From Paralithodes platypus (lineage: Eukaryota; Arthropoda; Malacostraca; Decapoda; Lithodidae), in NCBI GenBank assembly GCA_032716605.1, contig CM064512.1:27395273-27459272 (forward strand): 64,000 nt of DNA, given 5' to 3'. The stretch's first letter is position 1. Each line of letters opens with the position of its first letter. The notes below the pieces were generated by a model. That model was not told where the DNA came from, did no database searches, and saw only the letters and a program-made list of their open reading frames with translations. The position numbers and the translations under genes are program-made. Below, piece by piece: positions 35,250 to 46,779 of the stretch.

Positions 35250-35465
35250 AATGGCGACCTTGCATAGGATTTACTGAACAGAGGAATATAGTGGTCATTT
35301 GTTTTGAGATTCCTTATGATTAGAGGAATACAGTGGACATAGAGTTTTTTTTTTTGGAGCAACCAATATAACACATTAAAGACTTTAAATAACATTAGTA
35401 TATACATACTTGCATAGGAGATAAGGCACATTCTATAACCGTGATAATTACTGCAGTACACAAAC

Positions 35466-37559
35466 ATGTCTAATACATCAGAACACAGTGATGGGTCAGG
35501 TCACGATACGGGCTCGGAGGGAGAAAGACCTGTGGAGTGGCTAGTCGATAGCGAGGAGGGTGCTAGAAGATTTTTAGAGGTGCCCCTTACCGCTGCCAGG
35601 GTGTTGAAGCTGAATAAGTATGGCTTAAAGTGTGTGGCAGGTCTTCAGGGTCACCAGGGTTTAAGTGGCATGAGGAAAGATCAGCTGAGGACTTTGATAT
35701 TGGGTTTAGAAGGGAGAGACCTGGGTGGAGAGGCGACTGGGGGCCCCGGTCCCCAGCCCCCCCTCCACTCTACCCCCATATAAAATGTCAGGGTGCCTGA
35801 ATTTAGTACATACCCCCAAGTTGATGGTTAATGGCAGCGTGGAATTCAATCACAGGGACCCTCTCCATTAAATGCACCTTCCCCTCCTCAAGGGTTGACT
35901 CCAGATTTGTTGTTTCAGCTTGAGATAGCCAAGGTTGAGGCCGCCGAAAGACAGGTTAGTGTGCAGGCTGAGGCTGCAGAGAGAACAGCTATACGAGAGG
36001 CTGAACTGCAGGCAGAGTCTACTAGGTATCGGGCTGACAGGGAGCTGGAGAGATCTCGAGTGGAGGTAACAGGGCGAAATATTGGGGGAGGTAACAGACA
36101 TCGGGACCAATCATTGTCGCACCTGCTTAAACTAGTTCCTGTGTTCGATAAATTATGTGTGGCTGAGTTTTGTATGCGATTTGAGAAGAAGTGTCAGGAA
36201 CACCAGTGGCCTCAGGAAAAGTGGGCAGCATTAGTTTCATCAAGACTCCTAGGAAAGGGGCTAAAAGTGTATGATGCACTACCTTTAGAGTCCTGTGTAG
36301 TTTATGATGAGCTAAAGAAGGCTGTGCTACGGGCCTATGAGTTACAACCAGAAACTTACCGCTTGAAGTTTCGGGGTGTTACTAAGGGCAAGGATAGTAC
36401 CTTCCTAGAACACGCCCGGGACTTGTCTGATGCACTACGACATTGGCTGCGTTCTGAGAGGGCAGCTACTTTTGAGGAGTTGAGTGAGCTGGTTCTCTTG
36501 GAGCAGTTCTTAAAGTGCACAGGCGGGGACTTAACATTAAATATAAAGGAAAAAAATCCTAGAACTCTCCAGGAGGCAGCAGAAATGGCAGACCTCCGAC
36601 TGTCATTAATTCGAAGGTGCGGAGCAACAGCTAGGAGTGAGTCGGGTGCAAAGGATCGTACCCCTCCCCCTCCCAAGAATTTTGATACACATAAATACAC
36701 AAAACCATGTAGCACTGACAATAAAACTGAACATAAACCAAATACCGTCCCGTATAAGAAGTCTAATGGTACCTCCCACTCCCAAGGGAAACCAAAGAGT
36801 AAAGAGTGCTTCGCATGTCACAAGGAGGGTCACTTTGCAAATGCTTGTCCGAACAAGCCACCAAACAAGGTTGTGTCATTGGCCCGCAGCATAGGGGTGT
36901 CGCCTATATCTTCTGAGTTTGCCAAGGGTAGTTCGTCAGAGGGTGGGACACAGCCTGTGTTCAAGAGTCCGGAAGGCTCGAACCCTGTCCGCGACGTCTT
37001 TGGGGGTCATAGAGGGCATGGTTTTGTGAGGTGGGCAGGCGAAAGGCGAGGAGTTAAGCTATTGCGTGATACGGGGGCTTCTCAGACCTTGTTAAAGAAC
37101 TTTACTGGTAGACCGATTAACGCTGCTCGGGTGGTGGTAGTTCAGGGGATCAATGCTACGAAGTCCTACTCGCTGGTGCGGATGGAGCTGGAGGTGGGTG
37201 GTGTGGCAAAGGAGCTGGATGTAGGAATTGTAGAGAACTTGCCTGTTGGGGGCGTCGACCTCCTCCTCGGCAACGACTTTGCGGTGCCTGCTTCTAAGGT
37301 TTCACCCTTGGTCGTTGCCGAGAAGGCGGCCGACGTTAGTAGGGAGGAACAGGAGTGGGTTGAGAAGTGTAGCGTACAAACCATGGCGTGTGTTGTGATG
37401 CGTTCTCAGACATCCGGAGCCTTGCAGCCACCACCTCAGTCTATCAAACCGCGGAGGAAAGGTCACAAGAAAACGGTAAGTGTTGGTCAATTGGAGAGTT
37501 TTGAGGCGGCAGTGTTTCTTGGGGACTCATTATTGGCACCTATGTTAGAGTCTGGATAG
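35466..37559 (+). pseudogene. Element C gag with SCAN-like capsid, zinc knuckle and protease
   Basis: ATG at 35466. The N-terminal region aligns with the Gag of D (a SEEGARRF block, then LKCVAGLQGHQGLSGM). Two in-frame TAA codons, at 35781-35783 and 35829-35831, interrupt the proline-rich linker. From 35895 the frame is open: LTPDLLFQLEIAKVEA coiled-coil segment, capsid with SLSHLLKLVPVFDKL, and the SCAN-like part at about 36345-36600 (ETYRLKFRGVTKGKDSTF, LRHWLRSERAATFEELSE, LVLLEQFLKCTGGDL, LQEAAEMADLRLSL). CCHC knuckle CFACHKEGHFANAC follows, then the protease with LRDTGASQTLLKNFTG (Asp at 37068) and VDLLLGNDFAV. Gag and protease share one frame with no frameshift signal. TAG at 37557-37559 is a lesion relative to A. 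Confidence 0.85.
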
Positions 37560-38645
37560 GCCCCGGGGCCTGTCACCGCTAGTGCAGGTGCAGGGCAGGA
37601 AGAGACTCTGCGACAGCATCGTTATGCGCAGCGTGAGGAAAGGATGGCTCAGCGGGACATTGGAGGTGGAAATAAATTATTTAAGATGAACTTGGATAAT
37701 CTCGCACCTGCTGATATATGTTCCTTGCAGCTGGAAGATCCTGAAGTCAGGGCGGTTGGTAATGGTGCTGTCGAACTGGAGAGCGATGGGGATGCGCAGC
37801 CTGGTGATTTTTTCTTGTCCGAGGGTATCTTGTATCGGAGACATCAGGATCCCAAGAAAAAGTGGGATGGCGGGTCAGGATTAGTGGACCAGTTAGTAGT
37901 ACCGAGGGTGTGCCGTGAGAGCTTATTGAGATTAGCTCATGATGTGCCTTTGGCAGGGCACCTGGGGGCACGTAAGACGGAGGCAGCTCTGAGCAAGCTT
38001 TTCTGGTGGCCTGGATTAAAGGCGAGTGTCGTGTCATGGGTGTCACAGTGTCACACTTGTCAAGTTGTTGGGAAACCCAATCAGGTCATCCCGAGAGCCC
38101 CGTTACAACCCATCCCTGTCATTGGGCCGCCCTTCAGCAAAGTAGTTATCGATATGGTTGGCCCATTGCCCCCCACTAGTGCCGGCAATACATTTTTACT
38201 AACTGTAATGGATGTAGCAACACGGTATCCAGATGCTTACCCCATGCGCAACGGGATGGCTAAGACTGTTGTCAAAAACCTACTTTTCTATTTCTCTCGT
38301 TATGGCTACCCTCAGGAGATCCAGTCTGATCAGGGATCCAATTTTACTTCTGCTCTGTTTAAGCAGACCATGCAGCAACATGGGATAGTGTCTGTGGTGT
38401 CATCTGCCTACCTTCCCGAGAGTCAGGGAGTTTTGGAAAGGTGGCACTCGACTCTCAAGAGTATGTTTCCATATTGCATGGAAAATGGGAAGGACTGGGA
38501 TCTAGGTCTCCCATACGTTTTATTTGCTGCGAGAGAAGTACCTGGGGAGAGCTTGGGATTTAGCCCGAACGAGTTGGTTTTTGGACACAGGGTCAGGGAG
38601 ATCTGGGATCACAAAGCCATGCTCGCTTCTAAAGTATGTTGTTGA
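37560..38645 (+). pseudogene. Element C integrase
   Basis: Same frame as gag-protease after the TAG. The linker contains LQLEDPEVRAVGNGAVEL. The zinc-binding module begins HDVPLAGHLGARKTEA and ends CHTCQ. The catalytic core shows the first Asp in VVIDMVGPLPPT, the second in IQSDQGSNFTS and the Glu in SQGVLERWHST, at retroviral spacing. DVATRYPDAYPM lies between the first two. Compared with A, about seven codons (GPLNMLK) are missing after FGHRVR, and a frameshift follows near 38594. Confidence 0.88.
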
Positions 38646-40485
38646 AAGCCGTGAGAGAATGCTAAAGAGCCTGGAGGTAGCAGGTCGGAACCTTAAGAGT
38701 TCACAAGCTCAGATGAAGGACAGATACGACCAGAAGGTGAAGCTGAGGGAGTTTGAAGTAGATCAGGAGGTACTGATACTACTGCCTCTGGTGGGACACC
38801 CCTTGTCTGCCAAGTATTCTGGTCCGTATCGGGTTGTAAGGAAGGTTTCTGATCTAGACTATTTAGTAGCTACTCCTGATCGTAAGAAAAAGAACCAACT
38901 TTGCCATGTAAATCTGATGAAAGAGTATGTGAGCCGCCCCTCCGAGCCTCTCACTGTCCCGGTGTTGATCTGCAGCGATCGTGGTGGAGAAGGAGGAAGG
39001 GACAGTCAAGCTGCGGGGGAGGATAATTGGGATTGTCATGTTTCCGCGGATCAGTGGGCGGGGAATTCTAGACAAGTGGCTCACGAGTTGATATTGCACC
39101 TGCCTGAGCAACAACGTGTAGCAGTGCAGCACTTGTTTGATTCAAACCCAGCTGTTTTCGCGGAGCATCCTGGCCTCACTTCTCAAGCGGTGCACGATGT
39201 CGATGTTGGGGACCACCCGCCCTTTAAATCAGTGCCATACCGTGTTCCCCCTATTAAATTACCAGCACTTAGGGAAGAGCTGGATTATATGCTGAAACGT
39301 GGGCTGATTTCTGAGGGTGCAGTAAGGTGGACTTCCCCAGTCACACTGCAGCCCAAACCAGATGGCAAGGTGCAGTTTTGTATAGATTTCCGCAGGTTGA
39401 ATGGTTTAACCCCCACAAATGCCTACCCTCTCCCTCGTGTGGACGACAGTGTGGATAAGATAGGAAAAGCCAAGTTCCTCACTAAGATAGACCTTGTTAA
39501 GGGATATTGGCAAGTGCCCTTGTCTGAGCGAGCGCGAGAGGTGTGTGGGTTTGTGGTGGACGGTGCCACATATCGTTGCCATGTTATGCCATACGGGCTG
39601 AGAAATGCCCCTGCAACGTTTCAGAAATTAATGAACGACATTGTAGCCGACATTCCCAACTGTACGGTGTACCTAGATGATGTCATAATATACGACGATG
39701 ATTTTAACAGTCACTGTGCTCACATCGGACAGCTTTTTAATAAACTGAATGAAGCAGGTTTGGTGGTAAACCTGGGTAAGTGCGATTTTGTCAAAGCCAC
39801 AGTTTTGTACCTGGGGTTCGAGGTGGGGATGGGTCAGGTGTGCCCTCCACAGACAAAGATCAAAGCCATCGATCAGTTTCCTCAGCCTACGACTAAGAAA
39901 CAAATCATGCGGTTTCTAGGTATGATAGGCTATTATCGTCGCTTCATCAAAGGCTATTCGACTGTACTTGCACCTTTAACTGACTTATTATCTAAGGACA
40001 AGAAGTTCCGGTGGTCTCCTGAGTGTGCAGAGGCGTTTTCCTTGGTAAAACACCTGTTATGTACCCACCCCATACTCAGGGCCCCGGACTTCAGCAGACC
40101 TTTTCAGCTGGTGACTGATGCCAGTGGCGTAGGGGCTGGGGCTGTCTTGTTACAGACAGATGATGAAGGTATCGAACATCCAGTGAGTTTTTACAGTAAA
40201 AAATTCAATAGTGCACAAAGGAATTACTCTGTAATTGAAAAAGAACTCCTGGCGATAGTGCTGGCGCTCAGGCACTTCGATGTATATGTTCCTGCTTTCG
40301 GACCAGTCGTAGAGGTTTATACTGATCATCACCCTCTGAAATTCTTGAATCAGTTTCATAACCGGAATACGAGGCTGACCAGGTGGTCACTCATGCTTCA
40401 GGAGTATAATCTGGACATACGCCATATTGCCGGTTCTGATAACGTGATAGCGGATTGTCTATCAAGGGTGGATGATGTTGGTTAG
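38600..40485 (+). pseudogene. Element C integrase C-terminus, reverse transcriptase and RNase H in one frame
   Basis: After the frameshift the polyprotein is uninterrupted for more than 600 codons. Integrase C-terminus: LSAKYSGPYRVVRKVSDL and NQLCHVNLMKEYV. RT: FKSVPYRVPPIKLPALREEL, FCIDFRRLNGLTPTNAYP, KIDLVKGYWQVPLSE, VMPYGLRNAPATFQ, YLDDVIIYDDD (active site about 39670-39681). Connection: MRFLGMIGYYRRFIKG. RNase H: VTDASGVGAGAVLLQ, IEKELLAIVLALRHFDV, VYTDHHPLKFL, SDNVIADCLSRVDD. This is the best-preserved RT-RH of the clade in the window and shows directly that integrase is N-terminal to RT. All RT and RNase H catalytic residues I can place are present. Confidence 0.9.
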
Positions 40486-40811
40486 ACTGCCACAGGATTG
40501 AGGGTTGAGTGTGGAGGAAAATAGGCTGTCACTGTAGTTCAGACGAAAAAAACAAATTAAAAAAAAGCAAAAACCTTATAAAAACTCTTTATTTTTTATA
40601 ACGTGTAGAATTTTGTATAAGATGTTGTAGCAGTATCTAAGTTGAATGTTTTCGCTTATTGTCGCTGAGTTAGTTGAACTTGCTCGGTGGAGCGCAACAG
40701 TCTTTATTTTTTTTATATATAGTGCCTTGTGTCGCAACAGTGTGTGGTACTATGAGAAGCTTTCTGTTAGATATGAAGAACTTAGTCAAGGGTCTTATAT
40801 CTTGGGGGAGG
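40486..40811 (+). other. Element C 3' untranslated region and polypurine tract
   Basis: AT-rich, with the GTGGAGGAAAATAGGCTG patch shared with A, and CTTGGGGGAGG immediately before the 3' LTR as in A. Confidence 0.7.
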
Positions 40812-42698
40812 TGTGACGCTTCTGCATAGTAACCACGTGCGGGCATGCGCGCGCGTCGGCTGCCCAGCCGTTTAGAAACCGACTGGTGGTAGCCGGCCGG
40901 CAGGCTTTCCCTTAGTATATATCCTACGACAATGTAACTAATGTCTGGGATATTCTTATGTTGTTTCACAGCTTGAAGCTGCCCTTATTCTTAACCAACG
41001 CATCTTAGTATATTTTATTCTCGATAGTTGATTGTTTCATTATAATATATATGATGTAAGTCTAGTGAGAGCGGGAAGAGACGAGCGGGAGAGAGAGACC
41101 GGCTTGGGACGTTGCTTCGCGCGGAGAGTCCAGTTTGGGACGAGCCTGAAGCACTGCCATATGCATTTGATTGCAACGTTAGGCTTAGTTTCGACTCACG
41201 CACAGGGTAGAGGATTTTGACCAGGCAACTGTGTTGAGTGTTGCCAAGCCTGGGATGTATTCTGCATGCCTAGTGGGGGGTCCAGACAGATTCAAGACTC
41301 AGAGCTCACCTCATTGTCATACCCTTCGGACCCCCTTGATATCTATCCCTCTCAACCCCACTTAGAAACGTTCTCTCTTACTTTGTATACCTTCTTTCCA
41401 CTACTTCACCAATCTATTTAATTATCCCATCCCCTTGATAGACCTTATATCTATTATTGTATTAACGACGAGCTCTCAGATAACTAGATAGGATTTTGGG
41501 CCTTATGCAGGGATGTAATTGTTAATGAGACCTAGGAAGCTTTTTTTGTTGTCTCATATTTGGTGGTTTCATGCTTGCTAGTGTGTTCTTGTGTCACGTT
41601 AGCAGGGGCTAGACTTGCGATCCTTTAAGTAAAGTCTGCTGGTGCGAGTCCCGTGGACCCGTACGACTTTGCTAGGATACCCGTGGGAGTCCGGGGGGCA
41701 TTTTCTTGTCTGTGTCCCTGTGTGTCTAGTGTTGTGTTGTGTGAGGGCCATTGCCTAGTCCACTCAGCACTGAGCTAGCACGCCTTGCTTTTGTTTTAGG
41801 GTTGCCAGGAGAGAGTCAGATACTTGCGATCTGAGTCTCTCAAGAGAGCACCCTTTCAATTAGAGTAATTTGGCGCACAGACCTGGGAACGTCCCTAGGC
41901 TAGAGCAGGTGGCTCAGTCCGGGTATCCAAAGCCTATATCCTTCCGGCTAGACCTCTGCTACCTGGCAGATTAACTGCTAGGGGTTTATTATCTCTGTAT
42001 GCTTGTTATTGTGCCATAGTTTACCGTTTTTGTGAGCATTGTGAGTCAGGGTGTGGCTTAGAGACTCTGTCCGAGCAGGTTTGCCTGACTAAGAGTGAGA
42101 AGCACACCTGTATGTGGTTATGTTGCGAGTTGCTGCCTTTATTTAATTATACCTATGCCATTATACACTGTATGTCCTATCACTAGTATTTATTCCTGCT
42201 TATGAGTTAAGAGTTCTCTAAATCCGTAACGTACTTTCTTTGCTAAGCATCAGATCCTACAGTGGCCGCATGCAGTTTAGAGACCCGCATCTTGTCTACC
42301 TGTACGATGTTTTGAGGACTGTTTGCTTTCACCTTCTTTCACGCAGGGGTGATTAGTTGTATTAATTAACGTAACGTTAAATGTACTTTCTTCTAGTTTG
42401 TTATTAAATTGTTTCTGCAATTTAATTCTGTTATCTATCTTTTCCTTGAAGCTTTAAGTCAACTTAATTGTGTGATCTTTTATATAGCCTGCTTGACTAT
42501 CAGCAGTCTATAGTGCGTGCACCCTGTAACCGAGTCATAGGATACCTCGTTGTCCAGGCAGGACTCTTGACGGTTTAGGGTGGTTTGTTGCCTGGGTTTA
42601 TAGATAAGGGTTGGATCTAGCGTTTTCCGTTGTTGCTTGTTGCCGCATACCTAGTCCAATAGAAAGAGCCCAGTGTTTATATATCCCAGGACGTAACA
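40812..42698 (+). repeat. Right LTR of element C
   Basis: 1887 bases from TGTGACGCTTC to GACGTAACA, followed by the target duplication GACT. It preserves the uninterrupted CTTCGG site (about 41327) that received the solo LTR in the left copy. Confidence 0.92.
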
Positions 42699-42878
42699 GA
42701 CTAAGGGTGAAACCTCAGAAGTAGGCACCGCAAAGTCGTTGCCGAGAAGGAGGTCGACGCCCCCAACAGGCAAGTTCTCCACAATTCCCACATCCAACTC
42801 TCGTGTCACACCATCTACCTCCAGTTCCATCCTGACCAACGGGTATGACTTGATAGCATTGATACCTTGCACCATACC
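42699..42878 (-). pseudogene. Element D protease fragment
   Basis: Minus-strand VQGINAIKSYPLVRMELEV, then VGIVENLPVGGVDLLLGNDF and SEVSPLV, matching the second half of the A and C proteases. Bounded by element C on the left and a LINE tail on the right. Confidence 0.85.
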
Positions 42879-43012
42879 TTTTGGCTCGAACGTCCCTTGA
42901 TTTAGGCCCTGTCACTCTTTCAACTATGGGGGAGGCACTCGCTATAGGCAGTTATGCCTTTTGCCTCCCTCAATCACATAGAAATAAAAAAAAAAAAAAA
43001 AAAAAAAAAAAA
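42877..43012 (+). mobile_element. Severely 5'-truncated LINE (3' tail plus poly(A)) in element D protease
   Basis: From GGCTCGAACGTCCCTTGAT to the 27-base A run (42986-43012) it matches the 3' end of the LINE at 58450-58560. Only about 105 bases of 3' untranslated sequence were copied. It splits AARVVVVQGINA of the protease. The target duplication is too short or mutated to call. Confidence 0.8.
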
Positions 43013-44767
43013 CACCCGTGCCGCGTTTATTGGTCTACCAGTAAAGTTCTTCATCATAGTCTGAGAGGCACCCGTGTCTCGCAACAGCTCAACTCCATGC
43101 TTCTTACCAGCCCACTTCACGCAGCCATGCCCTCGATGGTCGCAAAAGACATCGCGGACAGGGTTCGAGCATTCCGGATTCTTCTCCACAGGCTGTGTCC
43201 CAGCTTCTGACGTTATACCCCGGGCAAACTCAGACGACTTCGGGGACACCCCAATGTTGCGAGCCAAAGACACAACTGCATTAGGTAGCTTGCTTGGACA
43301 GGCTCTTGCAAAATGCCCATTCTCATGACAATGAAAACACTCTAACTCCCCCTTGGGCTTCCCTTGAGGTGGGGAAGGGCCCGGACCCTTCTTAAACGGG
43401 ACGGTACTAGGTTTATAGTCAGTTTTGGTGTCGTTGCTCTTGTTCTTAGTGTAATTATGTGTATCAGTGTTTCGGGGAGGGGGAGGGTTACGCTCCTTAT
43501 TGCCTGCACTACTTCTCTGTGCAAAACCGCACCCATGAATCAAAGATAACCGAAGGTCAGCCATCTCAGCTGCCTCCTGAAGAGTTTTCGGGTTTTTTTC
43601 TTTAAGATTCAACGTCAGATCGCCGCCCGTACACTTGAAAAAAAAATCTAGAAGCATCAGCTGTTTCAACTCCTCAAACGTCGATGCCTTCTCAGAACGC
43701 AGCCAGTTTCTAAATGCATCGGACAGATCCCGGGCATGCTCATGAAAGGTGCACTCACGACCCTTCGTTACACCCCGGAACTTCAATCTGTACGTCTCTG
43801 CTTGTAACTCATATGCCCGCAGGGCAGCCTCCTTCAATACCTCATAATCGATGCACGACTCCAAAGGCAACGCATCATATGCCTCGAGTCCTTTGCCAAC
43901 CAACCTAGAGGAAACAAGGGCTGCCCACTTAACCTCGGGCCATTGGTGCTCCCGGCACTTCTTCTCAAAACGCATGAAAAATTCAGTGACACCCGACTCA
44001 TCAAATACAGGGACCAACTTGAGCAGGTGCGATAAAGAATGATCAAGACCTCGATTCCCAGAACCGGGACGCTGCCCTGTTGACTCCACCCGAGACTTCT
44101 CAAGATCTATGTCTGCACAGTACTTCGTAGCCTCAACCCGAAGCTCAGCCTCACGTATGGCCCTTCTCTCCTCAGTCTCATATCTGGCCCTTCTCTCCTC
44201 AGTCTCATATCTGGCCCTTCTCTCCTCAGCCTGAATCTTAGCCATCTCAAACTGCCGCTGCTGCTGCTCATATTCCCGCTGCTGTTTAGCCATCTCAAGC
44301 TGGAAGAGCATATCTGGAGTCAAACCTTGAGGAGGAGGAGATGCAACAATTGGAGACTCACCCAAGTGCAAACCACGCTGCCAGTGACTATCGGCCTGCG
44401 GGAACGTACCCGGCTCCGGAGCCCGAGGGGGCGCCATGGTAGGAGTCGAGTGGAACGGGGGCTGGGCCGAAGGTGCCCCAGCTCCCGCTCCACCCGAAGC
44501 CCCACACACCCCGCCGAGCACCCAGGCCACCAGGTCACCTCTCGTCATGCTGCTAGTGCCCACATGACCCATGACCGTGGCCAAACACTGGAGACCATAC
44601 CGATCAATTCCCGACACCCGGTCAACAGTAATAGGCATCTCAAGAAACTTCTTTGCATCCTCCTCACTAGTTATTACTCTCATGTCATCTAACAAACCCA
44701 GCCTCTGCACCTCAGAGCCTGCTTCCCGTACTGTGTCCTCACTGTACACTGATCCGTCGTCTGACAT
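43013..44767 (-). CDS. Element D gag and start of protease, uninterrupted for about 585 codons
   Basis: ATG at 44767. No stop or frameshift until the LINE insertion at 43012. In order: N-terminal helical region (SEEDAKKFLEMPI, ITRY-like segment), proline-rich linker, Gln/Arg-rich coiled coil with three 30-bp tandem units (about 44155-44245; EERRARYET type), capsid (SLSHLLKLVPVFDESGV), SCAN-like C-terminal capsid at about 43555-43806 (ETYRLKFRGVTKGRECTF, FRNWLRSEKASTFEEL, LMLLDFFFKCTGGDLTLNL, LQEAAEMADL), CCHC knuckle CFHCHENGHFARAC and protease LRDTGASQTMMKNFTG. It would assemble virus-like particles in the cytoplasm. It is the only intact gag in the window even though D is the oldest insertion in the nest. 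Confidence 0.82.
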
Positions 44768-44985
44768 AGTGTCCACCGAAAATTCTCAACGTTTATAAAA
44801 AAAAAAGGAGTACCTAAACTCTCATGTAGCACTATTCACTCAAAAATGCTTGAAGAATCTTAAGTGTTATACTACTTGCCAAAAAAAATCCGTGTCCACT
44901 ATATTCCTTTAAACAAAAAACAAATGACCACAACACTCCTGCAATATTTCTCTAAGTTCACAAAATCCTGAGCAAGGTCGCCATT
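44768..44985 (-). other. Element D leader and primer-binding site
   Basis: AT-rich leader between the 5' LTR and the gag ATG. On the minus strand TGGCGACCTTGC (44972-44983) begins two bases after the LTR, identical to A and C. The continuing bases (TCAGGATTTTGTGAAC) also resemble A (TTAGGATTTTGTGAAC). Confidence 0.75.
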
Positions 44986-46779
44986 TGTTACGACCGGGAC
45001 TCGTATAAAACAAGGGCTCTTAATCATTGGACTAGAAATGCACACAGCCACAACGGTAACACTAGATCCAACCCTCGAACTTATAATGCCGGCGCACAAA
45101 AACACCTACACCCTCCAGAGTTAAATCTGCGATAGCGGGGTATCCTCTAACTCGGTATAAATGCACTACTACTACAGGCTGATGATCTCTGGTACAGCCT
45201 GATCACAAGAACATACAATTACATTAATAATGTATACAAGGAAAAAGATAGAGAGCTCAATTAAATCACTGGAATGATTTAATGCAAACAAGAAGAAGGT
45301 ATAATTAAAGTTACTCTAAACAAAAATAAACTGTCACTCCTATATTAAAGAAACTGAATGAAAGTCCTAAAGCATCGAACAGGAATCTTCTGAAGAAAGT
45401 CTGATGCTGCTTAAGATGATCGAATCGGATTTTGAACTGTTATATAAAGCAGGGACAAGATATGACATGTGTAGGGACATACAGTGTTAACTGGCACGGG
45501 AATTATAATAAATGCGCAATAGTATGATCTCCAACAACAAAAGAAGTACTTCCTCAGGCAACACAAAAACATGCTCGGGTTGTGCAACTCAACAACAACC
45601 AAGGCTTGCTATCAATGTGAATAAAAATGCTGCATACATAACATAAGAGTTTATAATCCTAATCAGGTGTCTGCTAGGCGAATAAAGTCTAGCTGGGATG
45701 TCGTAGGCTAGGAAACAATGGCTGAGCAAGCGGCTCGTAGCCTAGCGAGGTCCTCAAGACTGTACGGACAAATTACGTTAAATGACGGGGTGCTCTCTTG
45801 AGAGATCCAGATCGCTAGTATCTGGTTTTCTCCTGGCGACCCTCTTCAAGTCAAAGCAAAACGAGTTAGCACAGTGGTGGGTGGCAGAGGCAAAACCCCT
45901 CACTCGCAACACAGTGCTAAACTCACAAGGTACACAGTCAGAAAGACAACCTAGGCTTCCCACGTATCCGTTGCGATTGTACAGGTTCAACAAAACCTGG
46001 TACACATCGGAAATCACAACATCAATAGCCTTACCCCAGTCTAGCATTAAATAGCCCAGCAGACAACCAAGAAATAGGTAGGGAGACACTGCGAGTGTGT
46101 CGAACCTCTACAGACAAAATGTTAACCCCTCCAAAATGTTTAACTAAACATGAGATATCTGAGAGCTTCAGCATATAATACGATGGCCGATATATGATAT
46201 CGTGCAGAACCAAAGGGGAGTTATGATATTAAATAGATTAGAAGCATAAGAGGTAAGAAGTTGAGAGAGAGAGAAAGTGTTCTATAGGTAGAAGTCGGGG
46301 ACAGGTGGCAAGGGAGGTGTGAAGGGTATGCTGGTCAGGCAAGCTCTGAGGAAGGTAGCTCTCTCAGGATCACACAAAGGCATGGTGGTCGGCCAATCAC
46401 AGGCCGATACGTCACAAGGCAGCAGACCTTCAGAAGGCGCCAGGAACCACCAGCCAATCAAAACTGAGAGAAAGACCGTGCGGCGAGAACCTCCTCCGGG
46501 AGGGAGGAGGGAGGAGGAAATCAACACTCACTGCCCCCACGCTGCTTGCTCGCTCTCTCTCTCTCAACTTTACTACAATGCATCTTATGTTCTACTCATG
46601 ATATAAAATGCTTCCCGTTGTCACAGGCGAAAATAAAGACCACCACGGGACTGTCTGTAACAACACGAACACTATGAAAGAAAGAACAACATTCTCTGAT
46701 AACTGTAGCCCATTTCACTGCCCTGGCGAGCGCTAGTGGCTACCGGGAGGCGATTCTGCCAACGCTGGTAGGCGTCACA
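44986..46779 (-). repeat. 5' LTR of element D
   Basis: In element sense runs TGTGACGCC to GTCGTAACA. The distal end (about 45000-45100) is recognisably related to the ends of A and C LTRs, for example AGAGCCCTTGT and CCGTTGTGGC. It contains the same CCAAT-type boxes as the 3' copy (about 46394 and 46452 on the plus strand). Confidence 0.88.

Larger units (their letters stand above)
31520..42698 (+). mobile_element. Element C: Gmr1-like Ty3/gypsy retrotransposon, full length, nested in element D
   Basis: Two LTRs (left 31520-35249, split by a solo LTR; right 40812-42698) enclose gag, protease, integrase, RT and RNase H in that order. The target duplication GACT (31516-31519, 42699-42702) is exact. 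The LTRs differ by roughly one per cent where compared, apart from an indel near 31560 and 40850. Only a few lesions interrupt the polyprotein: TAA codons at 35781 and 35829, TAG at 37557, and a deletion with frameshift near 38594. From about 38600 to 40485 integrase C-terminus, RT and RNase H are continuously open. Confidence 0.92.
25595..46779 (-). mobile_element. Element D: Gmr1-like Ty3/gypsy element, internally deleted, with nested insertions
   Basis: Minus-strand element bounded by two LTRs of about 1.8 kb (44986-46779 is 5', 25595-27377 is 3') that differ by only about 1-2 per cent over the stretch compared. Flanking 4-mers are ACTG (25591-25594) and ACTT (46780-46783), a target duplication with one mismatch. 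Element C sits in its protease, one A-type solo LTR sits just downstream, and a LINE tail sits just upstream. Removing these joins the reading frame segments at 43015-44767, 42703-42876, 31464-31519 and 28521-29616. Gag is intact, but the integrase core, most of RT and nearly all of RNase H are missing or scrambled. Confidence 0.85.
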
